A DNA stretch of 64,000 nt from Sinorhizobium mexicanum (GCF_013488225.1 NZ_CP041238.1:459501-523500), one strand, 5' to 3'. Shown: positions 1 through 7,595, numbered from the stretch's first letter. Translations and numbers: made by a program. Notes: generated by a model not told the origin, from the letters alone.

Positions 1-1170
1 TTCCAGCTGGCTGCGGTGATCGATGGCAAGCGCCATCAGGAGCGGAATATCGCGGCGGCGGGTCGTCGCCCAGTGAACGTGGTTGATCGCCTCGTCCTTG
101 CGGAGCGCCTTTTCCTTGCTGCCGTTTTCGAGGAAGAAATTGAGTTCGGTCCAGGTGGGGATTTCCGGCGCGCAGAGCAGGCGCGACACCGCGAAGGCGC
201 CGCAGGCATTGGCCCAGGTGGCAGACGTCGCATGCGGTTCGCCGGTAAGCCAGCCGCGCAGGAAACCGGACATGAAGGCATCGCCCGCACCGAGCACGTT
301 GTAGACCTCGATCGGAAAACCCTTGCCGACGATGCCGTCCTCGAGATTTTCGGAGATCGTGCCGTCATAAACGATGCAGCCCATCGGCCCGCGCTTCAAG
401 ACGATCGTGGCTTTGGACAGCGAGCGGATGGTCTTCAGTGCCTTCAGCAGATCGCTCTCGCCGGACGCGATCAGAACCTCTTCCTCCGTGCCGACGATGA
501 GATCGCAGTCGCCGAGAACGGTCTTCAGGTGGGCGGATACGCGGTCGGAGGCGATGTAGCGGCTTTCGCCGGCGTCGTGGCCGGCAAGGCCCCAGAGATT
601 GGGGCGATAATCGATGTCGAAGACGACCTTCGCGCCCGCTTCCTTGGCGATGCGTATCGCCTTGCGCTGTGCAGCATCGGTATTCGGCTTGGAAAAATGC
701 GTCCCCGAAACGAGGACTGCGCGCGCGGACCGGATGAAGTCTTCCGCGACATCGTCCTCGCAAAGCGCGTTGTCGGCGCAATTGTCGCGATAGAAGAGCA
801 GCGGGAAGGACTTGTCGTTTTCGACGGAAAGGATCGCGAGCGCCGTCAGCCGCTCCGGATCGGTGGCGATGCCGCGGGTTTCGACACCCTCGCGTTGAAG
901 CTGTTCGCGGATGAAGCGGCCCATCTGCTCGTCGCCGACGCGTGTCAGCAGTGCCGATTTCAGCCCGAGGCGCGCGGTGCCGACGGAGATGTTGCAGGGG
1001 CAGCCGCCGACGGATTTGGCAAAGCTTGCCACGTCTTCAAGCCGTGTGCCGATCTGCTGGCCGTAGAGATCGACCGAGGCCCGGCCGATCGTGATGAGGT
1101 CGAGGGGCTTGGCTCCCATTGCCGACGGGCTTTGGGCCGACGTGCTTTGGGCCGATGGACTCTGGCTCAC
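1..1170 (-). CDS. iolC: 5-dehydro-2-deoxygluconokinase, IolC with C-terminal DUF2090 fusion (partial)
   Basis: PfkB-family sugar kinase that phosphorylates 5-dehydro-2-deoxy-D-gluconate in myo-inositol catabolism. 390 codons are visible and the 3' end lies outside the window. The N-terminal half has the ribokinase-type glycine motif SVGGCPCN and the C-terminal ATP/base signature NVLGAGDAFMSGF, in which the Asp is catalytic. After about residue 325 the protein continues past the kinase domain into a segment ending LALAIDHRSQLE, which matches the start of the DUF2090 aldolase-like domain found fused to rhizobial IolC. The chosen start is GTG, preceded by GGAGGAAG at ideal spacing; an in-frame ATG at 1119 is the alternative. 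iolR lies 110 bases upstream in the same orientation, and the remaining iol genes would be expected beyond the left edge. Confidence 0.9.
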   Translation of the reverse strand, partial: MSQSPSAQSTSAQSPSAMGAKPLDLITIGRASVDLYGQQIGTRLEDVASFAKSVGGCPCNISVGTARLGLKSALLTRVGDEQMGRFIREQLQREGVETRGIATDPERLTALAILSVENDKSFPLLFYRDNCADNALCEDDVAEDFIRSARAVLVSGTHFSKPNTDAAQRKAIRIAKEAGAKVVFDIDYRPNLWGLAGHDAGESRYIASDRVSAHLKTVLGDCDLIVGTEEEVLIASGESDLLKALKTIRSLSKATIVLKRGPMGCIVYDGTISENLEDGIVGKGFPIEVYNVLGAGDAFMSGFLRGWLTGEPHATSATWANACGAFAVSRLLCAPEIPTWTELNFFLENGSKEKALRKDEAINHVHWATTRRRDIPLLMALAIDHRSQLE

Positions 1171-1237
1171 TGCTTCCTCCCCGCGGACGCCGCGCCGGCG
1201 CCGACAATCATGATTATGTCATGGGCGATGAGGTTAT

Positions 1238-1281
1238 GAAACATAAATTCCGTCGTTTCGTCAATATGGAATTTTCATTCT
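1238..1281 (-). promoter_or_regulatory. Candidate IolR operator region upstream of iolC
   Basis: The iolR-iolC gap carries two near matches to GGAA-N6-TTCC, which I recall as the reported Sinorhizobium IolR recognition motif: GAAA-N6-TTCC at 1238-1251 and GGAA-N6-TTCT at 1268-1281. The second lies in GTCAATATGGAAT (1260-1272), which recurs unchanged at 3571-3583 upstream of the oxidoreductase gene. It overlaps the iolR stop codon and lies about 90 bases upstream of iolC. Confidence 0.5.
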
Positions 1282-2134
1282 ATTGTCCGTCCGCCAGGCG
1301 CTGCCGCTTCTCGGCGATCGCCACCGTCAGCGCCATCGCAAAGGCCATGCTTGCGGAAAGGGAACGAAAACCGGCGTGGTCGGCCTCGACCAGTTCGAAC
1401 CAGACCTTCGATGACTCGGCTAGCGGCGAGAAAGCCGAATCGGTAAGCGACACGACCGGCACCTTGCGGCTGGCGAGCAGGCGCGCCTGGCTGGCGCTTT
1501 CCGAGGCGTAGGGCGAAAAGCTGACGGCGAAGGCCGCATCCTGCTTCGTCGCCATCGCCAGCATGTCGTCGTCGATCCCTGCTGCCGTCCCGACATGCTG
1601 ATACTTCACTTTCAGCTTGCCGAAGGCGTAGGCCATGTAACTGGAAATAGGGTAGGAGCGGCGCTTGGCGATGAGATAGATCGTGTCGGCCTTGGCGAGG
1701 ATGTCGACGGCACGCTCGAAGGCCTCCGGCTCGACGGATGTGGCGACGTTGTCCAGCGATCGATGGGCTGCGGCGACGAAGCCGTTGAAGATCGAGCCGC
1801 TCTCGAGTTTGCTGTGTTCGTTCTGGCTCAGGGCTTTCAGCCGCTCTTCGTATCCGGGCGTGCGTTCCCTGAGCCGCGCTCGAAAAATCTGCTGCAGGCT
1901 CGAAAAACCCTCGAAACCGAAATGTTGCGCGAAGCGCACGAGCGTCGACGGCTGGACGTCGGCGGATGTCGCAATGCTCGCCGCCGTACCGAAGGCGATC
2001 TCGTCCGGATTGTCGAGCGAGTAGGCCGCGACCTGTTTCAGCCGCTTCGGCAGTTGCGCCTTGCGCTCGAGGATGACGGCCTTCAGCGCCTCGAAATCCT
2101 GAGGGACGTCCATGGTCGTCTCCGGCGTTGGCAT
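1280..2134 (-). CDS. iolR: RpiR/MurR-family transcriptional regulator of inositol catabolism
   Basis: Predicted DNA-binding repressor of the iol genes, 284 residues. An N-terminal HTH_6 domain (about residues 15-92, with SADVQPSTLVRFAQHFGF as the helix-turn-helix) is followed by a SIS sugar-phosphate-binding domain (about 125-265, including IYLIAKRRSYPISSYM). This is the usual RpiR architecture and length. The gene lies directly upstream of iolC and downstream of a Gfo/Idh oxidoreductase, as in the Sinorhizobium iol locus. The first ATG is given; an ATG at 2113 has a better spaced GGAG and is an equally good start. A perfect palindrome at 2200-2214 upstream could serve autoregulation. The specific name rests on context as well as on family. 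Confidence 0.85.
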   Translation of the reverse strand: MPTPETTMDVPQDFEALKAVILERKAQLPKRLKQVAAYSLDNPDEIAFGTAASIATSADVQPSTLVRFAQHFGFEGFSSLQQIFRARLRERTPGYEERLKALSQNEHSKLESGSIFNGFVAAAHRSLDNVATSVEPEAFERAVDILAKADTIYLIAKRRSYPISSYMAYAFGKLKVKYQHVGTAAGIDDDMLAMATKQDAAFAVSFSPYASESASQARLLASRKVPVVSLTDSAFSPLAESSKVWFELVEADHAGFRSLSASMAFAMALTVAIAEKRQRLADGQ

Positions 2135-2199
2135 CGTTCAGAATCTCCGGCCTCTTGTTTCACTGCCTCATTCTAATCGATTGATGACGGTCAGGGTAG

Positions 2200-2214
2200 A
2201 ATGGATGTTCCATT
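2200..2214. promoter_or_regulatory. Perfect palindrome upstream of iolR
   Basis: AATGGA-TGT-TCCATT is a perfect 6-3-6 inverted repeat about 66 bases upstream of the iolR start. It is a plausible operator, possibly for autoregulation, but no binding evidence exists in the sequence alone. Confidence 0.35.
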
Positions 2215-2227
2215 TTCCGTCATGTCC

Positions 2228-2340
2228 GCCCCTCATCCGGCCTGCCGGCCACCTTCTCCCCGCAAGCGGGGAGAAGGACACCCGCGGCGCTCGCTTCAGT
2301 CCCCTCTCCCGGCTTGCGGGAGAGGGTTAGGGTGAGGGGC
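2228..2340. repeat. RIME1-like rhizobial intergenic mosaic element
   Basis: About 113 bases bounded by an outer inverted repeat (GCCCCTCA at 2228-2235 and TGAGGGGC at 2333-2340). Inside are two large palindromes: CCTTCTCCCCGC-AA-GCGGGGAGAAGG at 2252-2277, and a second around 2302-2326 built on CCCTCTCCCG and CGGGAGAGGG. Size, two-palindrome layout and ends fit the RIME1 family of Rhizobiaceae. It lies between the oxidoreductase stop and the iolR start. Confidence 0.8.
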
Positions 2341-2376
2341 AAAAAATGTACAGACCGGATACCCGGCCGAATGCGG

Positions 2377-3507
2377 TCAGCCGATTTCGACCCATTCGTT
2401 CGTCCGGGCCGACTGGTAGGTCGCCGACAGCACCTTCTGGACCTCGTAGCCCTCGCGGAAATCGGTTGAGGGCTTGCCGCCCTTGGCGATCGCGTCGAGA
2501 AATTCGTGGACCTCGATCGCCTTCAGATCGTTGAAGCCGATCTGGTGGCCCGGCGCCACGCAGAAGGCGCCGTAGGGCGGGTGCTCCGGTCCGGCCCAGA
2601 TCGTGCGGAAGCCACGACTGCGGACGTCGTCGCCGGCATAATAGATCCTGATTTCGTTCAGCCGTTCCTGGGTGAAGACAATGCTGCCCTTCGACCCGTA
2701 GATTTCGAAGTCATGCTGCATCTTGCGGCCGGTGGAGATCCAGCTTGCCTCAAAGCTGCCGGTCGCGCCGTTCTCGAAGCGTACAAAAGCACGGGTGATG
2801 TCGTCGACTTCGACGGTCCGCGTCTCGGCGGCGCCGCGCGAGACCGGGCGCTCCGCGATTTGGATGACCGTTTCCGCGAGTACCGACCTGATCGGACCGA
2901 CGAGGTGGCGCATGGAGGCGATGATGTGGCTGCCGATGTCGGCAAGCGCGCCGCCGCCGCTCCGCGGATCGAGCCGCCAGCCCCAGGGAACGTTGGCATC
3001 GGCCATGAAGTCCTCGGCGTGAATCCCGCGCATCGAGCGAATTTCGCCGATCTCGCCGCTTTCTATGATGTCCTTGGCGAGGAAGATCAGCGGATTCTTG
3101 AGATAGTTGAAGCCGACCTGGGTGACGATGCCGGCCTTCTCGGCCGCGGCGACCATTTCCGCGCAGTCGGCGACGGTCGGCGCCAAGGGCTTCTCGCAAT
3201 AGACGTGCTTGCCGTGGGCGATGGCCGCAAGCGCCATCTCCTTGTGCAGAAGGTTCGGCGTGGTGATATCGATGATCTCGATGTCGGGATCGGTCAAGAG
3301 ATCCCGCCAGTCCGCCGTTGCCTTGCGGAACCCAAGACGCTGGCGCGCGCCTTCGGCGCTTCCTTCGCTTACGTCAGCGACGGAAACCAGGTCCAACTCG
3401 AAGGGAAGATCGAATACCCGCGCAGCAGTCGTAAAGCCAAGAGCGTGGGCCTTGCCCATGAAACCCGTGCCGATCAGGCCGACGCCCAGTTTGCGTTTGC
3501 CGCTCAT
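2377..3507 (-). CDS. Gfo/Idh/MocA-family oxidoreductase of the inositol locus
   Basis: NAD(P)-dependent dehydrogenase of 376 residues. The N-terminal Rossmann fold has GLIGTGFMGKAH, and the family active-site motif EKPLAP follows at about residue 100. The C-terminal Gfo/Idh domain includes RSGGGALADIGSH. The likely substrate is an inositol isomer or a related cyclic polyol, because the gene precedes iolR and iolC in the same orientation. The corresponding Sinorhizobium gene has, as I recall, been called iolY, so no symbol is asserted. Start: ATG with GGAGG six bases upstream; a GTG at 3525 is in frame but lacks such a site. A copy of the putative IolR motif lies about 65 bases upstream. Confidence 0.85.
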   Translation of the reverse strand: MSGKRKLGVGLIGTGFMGKAHALGFTTAARVFDLPFELDLVSVADVSEGSAEGARQRLGFRKATADWRDLLTDPDIEIIDITTPNLLHKEMALAAIAHGKHVYCEKPLAPTVADCAEMVAAAEKAGIVTQVGFNYLKNPLIFLAKDIIESGEIGEIRSMRGIHAEDFMADANVPWGWRLDPRSGGGALADIGSHIIASMRHLVGPIRSVLAETVIQIAERPVSRGAAETRTVEVDDITRAFVRFENGATGSFEASWISTGRKMQHDFEIYGSKGSIVFTQERLNEIRIYYAGDDVRSRGFRTIWAGPEHPPYGAFCVAPGHQIGFNDLKAIEVHEFLDAIAKGGKPSTDFREGYEVQKVLSATYQSARTNEWVEIG

Positions 3508-3570
3508 GTCATTCCTCCCGGGCACAGCCCCTTACGCTTCGGGGAAAGTGAAATGAAAGGTGCGAATGTT

Positions 3571-3592
3571 GTCAATATGGAATATTTGTTCG
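3571..3592 (-). promoter_or_regulatory. Second copy of the candidate IolR motif
   Basis: GTCAATATGGAAT at 3571-3583 is identical over 13 bases to the element upstream of iolC, and contains GGAA-N6-TTCG at 3579-3592. It lies 64 bases upstream of the oxidoreductase start, which suggests shared control with iolC. Confidence 0.5.
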
Positions 3593-3759
3593 AAATGTCC
3601 CTGGCGGCAATGTGCCGCGAGAAACAGCGCCGGAACGGCAAATCCGCTAGGAGTGACGGGCAGGGGGTGAATTTGTTAACGCATTTTTACCATGTTTCAT
3701 GGAACATCGCCGGTAACGATGGTTAACGAATCGCCTCGAGAAGCCGGAGTGAAGAAAGC

Positions 3760-4593
3760 ATGTGCCGTTGGGCAGCCTATCGCGGAGAGCCGCTTTATCT
3801 CGAGGAACTCGTAACTTCTCCGGCGCACTCGCTGATCGAACAGTCCCATTGTGCAACGCGCGCGAAAACCGCGACGAACGGCGACGGCTTCGGTATTGCC
3901 TGGTACGGCGATCGTCCGGAGCCTGGCCGCTACCGCGACATCCTTCCCGCCTGGTCCGATTGCAATCTCAGGAGCATCGCCCGGCAGATCCGTTCACCGT
4001 TGTTCCTTGCCCACGTCCGCGCAGCGACCGGCGGCGGTACGCGCCGCGACAATTGCCACCCCTTCGTCTTCGGGCGCTGGTCCTTCATGCATAACGGCCA
4101 GATCAGTGATTTCGAGCATCTGCGCCGGCCAATGGAGAGCATGCTCGACAATGATCTCTACGCGGCGCGCACCGGGACGACGGACTCGGAGTTGCTCTTT
4201 CTCCTGGCCCTGCAGTTCGGCCTCGATCGCGATCCGCTCGGCGCGATTGCCGAGACGCTTGCGTTCGTCGAGCGCCTTGCCGATCGTCTCGGTGGCCAGC
4301 CGCTCGTCCGCTTCACGGCCGCCTTGTCCGATGGCCGCAATCTCTATGCGATACGTTATGCCACCGACTGGAAGGCGCCGACGCTCTATGCGGCGCCGAT
4401 GGGGCAGAGCGGCGGCTACTGTCTGGTCTCCGAACCGCTCAACGACGACGACAATGCCTGGGTCGAGATCCCGGACGGTGCAGCGGTCATCGTCGGCGAG
4501 AACGGCGTCGACGTGCGCCTTTTCGGTACCGCCGAGGTCGAGGCACGGGAATGCCCGTTGGCGGACACGCCACGCGCCGAACTGAGCGCGTGA
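3760..4593 (+). CDS. Class II glutamine amidotransferase (YafJ/EgtC-like)
   Basis: Stand-alone N-terminal-nucleophile glutamine amidotransferase, 277 residues. Cys2 follows the initiator Met (MCRWAAYRG) and would become the catalytic N-terminal Cys. Further family motifs are NGDGFGIAWY (about residue 41), AHVRAAT (about 88) and NCHPF with FMHNGQI (about 100-115), which form the glutamine pocket. There is no fused synthase domain, so the ammonia acceptor is unknown. The gene is alone between the inositol locus and an IS element; a GGAG lies upstream of the ATG. The family is clear; the role is not. Confidence 0.9.
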   Translation: MCRWAAYRGEPLYLEELVTSPAHSLIEQSHCATRAKTATNGDGFGIAWYGDRPEPGRYRDILPAWSDCNLRSIARQIRSPLFLAHVRAATGGGTRRDNCHPFVFGRWSFMHNGQISDFEHLRRPMESMLDNDLYAARTGTTDSELLFLLALQFGLDRDPLGAIAETLAFVERLADRLGGQPLVRFTAALSDGRNLYAIRYATDWKAPTLYAAPMGQSGGYCLVSEPLNDDDNAWVEIPDGAAVIVGENGVDVRLFGTAEVEARECPLADTPRAELSA

Positions 4594-4624
4594 GCGCGGC
4601 AGGACATTTGATCTCTCGAGTGGC

Positions 4625-4728
4625 TAGAGCAATTCCAGGAAAAGTGTGTAACGGTTTTCCGTCCGGAATTGCGTAGTTTCAAAGAGTTAGAACATTTCAG
4701 TGTTTCAATGAAACACTGAAATGTTCTA
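4625..4728. repeat. Rhizobial intergenic mosaic repeat, interrupted at its right end by the IS
   Basis: The left half is an imperfect palindrome bounded by GAGCAATTCC and GGAATTGCG with GGAAAA and TTTTCC inside. It continues through AAAGAGTTAG into a perfect 41-base palindrome at 4688-4728. Related modules recur at 62856-62930 (AAGAGTTAG plus palindrome). The IS630 element is inserted at the final TA of this repeat. Confidence 0.65.
4688..4728. terminator. Perfect 41-base palindrome, probable former coaBC terminator
   Basis: Arms of 20 bases (TAGAACATTTCAGTGTTTCA and its exact complement) flank a single central base. If the IS is removed in thought, the first bases of this palindrome, read on the minus strand, are the coaBC stop codon TAG, so the hairpin would have followed coaBC directly. 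A terminator or mRNA-end role is an inference; no long U tract follows. Confidence 0.45.
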
Positions 4729-4810
4729 AAGCGTGTCGCGGCTTTTGAGATTCAGGATTCTCAAATCAGTGGAGATGTGATTCCCTTTGATTGACAGAGG
4801 GAGGAGCGCC

Positions 4811-5203
4811 GTGGGCAAATCACATCCGATCGCGTTGCGTGTGCGTGTTGTTGCGTTTGTCGAGGAAGGCCATAGCCATCGAGAGGCGGCTCGGCACTTC
4901 CGCGTGTCGCCGCGTTTTGTGAACAATCTGATGATCCTGAAACGCGCGACCGGATCGCTTGCGCCCCGGCGGCAAGGTCATCTGGGTGGCGGCAAGTTGA
5001 ATGCCCATGATGCATGGATGCGCGAGCGCCTGGCGGAGAATGGCGAGTTGACGCTGGACGAGCTGTGCGTGGAACTGGCTGGCCGCGGCGTCCTCGTGCA
5101 CCGCTCCAATGTCGGCCGTTTTCTCCATCGGCTCGGGCTGAGCCACAAAAAAAAGCCTGCGGGCAAGCGAGCATCGACGCCCGGAGATCGCGCGAGCCCG
5201 TGA
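4811..5203 (+). CDS. IS630 transposase, N-terminal frame (helix-turn-helix)
   Basis: First reading frame of the transposase, 130 residues. Starting at a GTG preceded by GGAGG, it encodes a winged helix-turn-helix region (EEGHSHREAARHFRVS) and the linker up to FLHRLGLSHKKKP. After the run of eight A residues at 5147-5154 this frame leaves the family sequence and ends without a catalytic domain. The rest of the transposase continues in another frame, so this ORF alone would not be a transposase. Confidence 0.8.
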   Translation: MGKSHPIALRVRVVAFVEEGHSHREAARHFRVSPRFVNNLMILKRATGSLAPRRQGHLGGGKLNAHDAWMRERLAENGELTLDELCVELAGRGVLVHRSNVGRFLHRLGLSHKKKPAGKRASTPGDRASP

Positions 5204-5762
5204 GTTGTGGATCAGGCGGCGCCGGCGTTTCTTCAACAAGGCACTGGCGCGGCTGATTTTTATCGATGAAACATCGACCAACACAAAGCTGACCAAGCGC
5301 TCAGGATGGTCACCGAGAGGGCGGCGCTACCGCAGTCACGCGCCATTCGGTTCGTGGAAAACACAGACCTTCATCGCCGGCCTGCGCTCGCATGGAATGG
5401 TTGCGCCCTGGATCGTCAATGCGCCGATGAACCGGCGCATCTTCGACACCTGGGTCGAAACGCAACTCGCCCCGACCCTGTCACCGGGTGACGTCGTCAT
5501 TCTCGACAATGTCGGCTTCCATAGGAGCGAACGGGCCGAGGACCTGGTCAAAGCGCGCGGCGCTTGGCTGTTGTTCCTGCCGCCCTATTCGCCCGATCTC
5601 AACCCGATCGAGATGGCCTTCTCCAAACTCAAGACACTCTTGCGAAAACGCGCCGCCCGCAGCTTTGACGCCATCGCACAGGCGCTCGGCGACATCTGCA
5701 ACCTCTTCTCCGTCACAGAATGCCGCAACTACTTCAAGGCTGCCGGATATGAGGCCGATTAA
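5154..5762 (+). CDS. IS630 transposase, catalytic DDE frame
   Basis: Second frame of the transposase. From the A8 run it reads SLRASEHRRPEIARAR and on through the DDE domain: first Asp in FIDETS, second Asp in ILDNVGFH, and Glu in LNPIEMAFSKLK. The C-terminus is intact (KAAGYEAD). To join it to the first frame the ribosome or polymerase must lose one base (+1 shift) at the A8 run. Either the element uses slippage there or it carries a one-base insertion and is inactive. The start given is the frame entry point and not an initiation codon. Confidence 0.75.
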   Translation, partial: SLRASEHRRPEIARARELWIRRRRRFFNKALARLIFIDETSTNTKLTKRSGWSPRGRRYRSHAPFGSWKTQTFIAGLRSHGMVAPWIVNAPMNRRIFDTWVETQLAPTLSPGDVVILDNVGFHRSERAEDLVKARGAWLLFLPPYSPDLNPIEMAFSKLKTLLRKRAARSFDAIAQALGDICNLFSVTECRNYFKAAGYEAD

Positions 5763-5774
5763 ACGCGATACGCT

Positions 5775-6983
5775 TTAGTGGGAAAGTGCGTCGGCAATGC
5801 GCGCGGCGAGTTTTGCCGCCACGTCTTCCTTGTCCATGTCCGGCCAGTCTTCGACGCCGTTGCGGCCGATCAGCTTCACCCGGTTGCGATCGCCGCCCAT
5901 GATACCGGTCGCGGGCGAGACGTCGTTCGCGAGAATGTAATCGGCGCCTTTTCGTTCCAGCTTGGCGCGGCCGTTTTCGGCGACGTTTTCCGTCTCGGCG
6001 GCAAAGCCGATCACCAGCTTTGGCCGCGAGGGGTGGTGGCCGATCGTCTTCAGAATATCGGGGTTTTCCGCAAGCTGGAGCGGAGGAGGGGCCTCCCCCG
6101 GTTTCTTCTTGATCTTGCTGCCGGCAGCGGAGGCGACGCGCCAGTCCGCGACCGCGGCCACCATGACGGCCACGTCCGCCGGAAGCGCCGCAAGCACCGC
6201 ATCGCGCATTTCCTCGGCGCGCTCGACATGGACGATGCGAACGCCCGCGGGATCGGGAATCGTCACCGGACCGGAAACAAGCGTGACCTTCGCGCCAAGT
6301 TTCGCGAGCGCCGCGGCGATCGCGTGGCCCTGCTTGCCGGAGGAACGATTGGCGATATAGCGCACCGGGTCGATCGGCTCGTGCGTCGGTCCCGAGGTGA
6401 CGATCGCCTTTCGCCCCGCCAAGGGTTTCTGTCCACCATTCAAGAGTTCCTCGACGGCGGCGACGATCTCGAGCGGCTCGGCCATCCTGCCTTCGCCGGC
6501 TTCACCGCTTTCGGCCATTTCGCCCGCGGTCGGCCCGACGAAACGAACGCCGTCGCCGGTTAGCGTTTTGCGGTTTCGGCGTGTCGACGGATGCGCCCAC
6601 ATTTTCGGGTTCATCGCCGGAGCGAGCAACACGGGCCGGTCGGTCGCAAGCAGGATGGTCGAGGCGAGGTCGCTGGCATGGCCGTTCGCCATCTTGGCCA
6701 TCAGGTCGGCGGTTGCCGGCGCCACGACGACGAGATCGCATTCGCGCGCCAGCCGGATATGGCCGACATCCTGCTCGTCCTCGCGCGAGAAAAGGTCGGT
6801 GAAGACATGGGAGGCGGAAAGGGCGCCGACGGCAAGCGGCGTTACGAATTCCTGCGCAGCCGCCGTCATCACCGGCCGGACTTCGGCGCCGCGCTCGCGC
6901 AGGCGGCGAATGAGGTCGAGGCTCTTGTAGGCGGCGATTCCGCCCGAAATGATGAGAAGTATGCGCTTGCCGGAGAGTGTCAT
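5775..6983 (-). CDS. coaBC: Bifunctional phosphopantothenoylcysteine decarboxylase / phosphopantothenate-cysteine ligase
   Basis: Coenzyme A synthesis: couples phosphopantothenate to cysteine, then decarboxylates the product. 402 residues. The N-terminal CoaC flavoprotein domain shows SGGIAAYKSLDLIRRL and the PAMNPKMW active-site motif. The C-terminal CoaB domain shows TSGPTHEPIDPVRYIANRSSGKQG and ends with FAAETENV and GADYILAND. The start is the ATG of MTLSGKRIL; the upstream in-frame TTG extension is not family-like. The stop codon TAA is completed by the first base of the neighbouring IS; without the IS it would be TAG, so the protein is unchanged. Confidence 0.95.
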   Translation of the reverse strand: MTLSGKRILLIISGGIAAYKSLDLIRRLRERGAEVRPVMTAAAQEFVTPLAVGALSASHVFTDLFSREDEQDVGHIRLARECDLVVVAPATADLMAKMANGHASDLASTILLATDRPVLLAPAMNPKMWAHPSTRRNRKTLTGDGVRFVGPTAGEMAESGEAGEGRMAEPLEIVAAVEELLNGGQKPLAGRKAIVTSGPTHEPIDPVRYIANRSSGKQGHAIAAALAKLGAKVTLVSGPVTIPDPAGVRIVHVERAEEMRDAVLAALPADVAVMVAAVADWRVASAAGSKIKKKPGEAPPPLQLAENPDILKTIGHHPSRPKLVIGFAAETENVAENGRAKLERKGADYILANDVSPATGIMGGDRNRVKLIGRNGVEDWPDMDKEDVAAKLAARIADALSH

Positions 6984-7070
6984 TCCGCTTCGGCTCTTGG
7001 CCGCTCCTGGTTCTTTGACGGGGACCCTACCCGACGGGCCTGCCGCACGCAATTGGAGCCGGTGCAGCGG

Positions 7071-7595
7071 CTAACTTGTCCTTTGCAGCTTCTCCCACGC
7101 GGCGTAAAGCGGCGCCTCCTCTTGCGCATCCACAGCGCCGCGCGTCCTATCGGACGCGCCAAGGTCGCTGTAGGAATCGTGCAGTAGCGGCACATGGCGA
7201 AACCGCATGGCCTGTTCCGTGATCGGCTTGGCCAGTTCCGCGTAGATCGCCGACCTCGAAAGTCCGTAAGGCTCCGCTTGCGCATTTGAATGTGCATAGG
7301 CGATCTCGTTGATGCCGGCCATGCGCATCGCGGCAAGGCACATCGGGCATGGCTGACCGCTGGCGTAGACGGCGCAGCCCTCGAGCCGCAGCGACCGAAG
7401 AGTCTTGGCCGCGTCACGCAGCGCGTTGAGTTCGGCATGCGAGGTCGGATCCCCCGTCCGGGCCATCTCGTTGACGCCAGTCGCGACCACCACGCCATCC
7501 TTGACCACGACGGCGCCGAAGGGGCGACCGCCGTTTTCCATATTGCCGCGCGCGAGCGACACGGCCTCGCACAGAAAGCGTTGTTCCTCATCCAT
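7071..7595 (-). CDS. Nucleoside/guanine deaminase family protein
   Basis: Zinc-dependent deaminase of the CMP/dCMP-tRNA adenosine-guanine deaminase fold, 174 residues. HAE (residues 53-55) supplies a zinc ligand and the proton shuttle, and PCPMC (82-86) supplies the two Cys ligands. Length and the C-terminal PLYAAWEKL resemble small guanine deaminases (GuaD-like), but the substrate is not fixed by sequence. AGGAG lies seven bases upstream of the ATG. Residues about 141-155 (SYSDLGASDRTRGAV) are encoded by a copy of an intergenic mosaic repeat that occurs elsewhere in the window, so the C-terminal region probably gained a repeat-derived insert. Confidence 0.85.
   Translation of the reverse strand: MDEEQRFLCEAVSLARGNMENGGRPFGAVVVKDGVVVATGVNEMARTGDPTSHAELNALRDAAKTLRSLRLEGCAVYASGQPCPMCLAAMRMAGINEIAYAHSNAQAEPYGLSRSAIYAELAKPITEQAMRFRHVPLLHDSYSDLGASDRTRGAVDAQEEAPLYAAWEKLQRTS
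7131..7173. repeat. Mosaic repeat copy inside the deaminase coding region
   Basis: CACAGCGCCG..GGTCGCTGTAG is clearly related to the intergenic cores at 11755-11795 and 18975-19015, with one extra base in the small hairpin loop. It retains the outer ACAGC/GCTGT and inner GCGTC/GACGC inverted repeats. Here it is read through in frame by the deaminase gene. Confidence 0.75.

Larger units (their letters stand above)
4729..5775 (+). mobile_element. IS630-family insertion sequence
   Basis: About 1.05 kb element flanked by a TA dinucleotide on each side (4727-4728 and 5776-5777), the target duplication typical of IS630/Tc1-mariner elements. The ends are inverted repeats: TAAAGCGTGTCGCG at the left and, read inward from the right, TAAAGCGTATCGCG. 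It carries a two-frame DDE transposase. Insertion is at the right end of a perfect palindrome and next to the coaBC stop codon. Confidence 0.9.

Noticed and set aside
16..1239. 407-codon plus-strand frame over iolC
   Set aside because: The minus strand encodes a clear PfkB kinase with motifs and a ribosome site; the plus frame has none.
3647..3856. 69-codon minus-strand frame before the amidotransferase
   Set aside because: Overlaps the start of a clear Ntn amidotransferase and has no supporting features.
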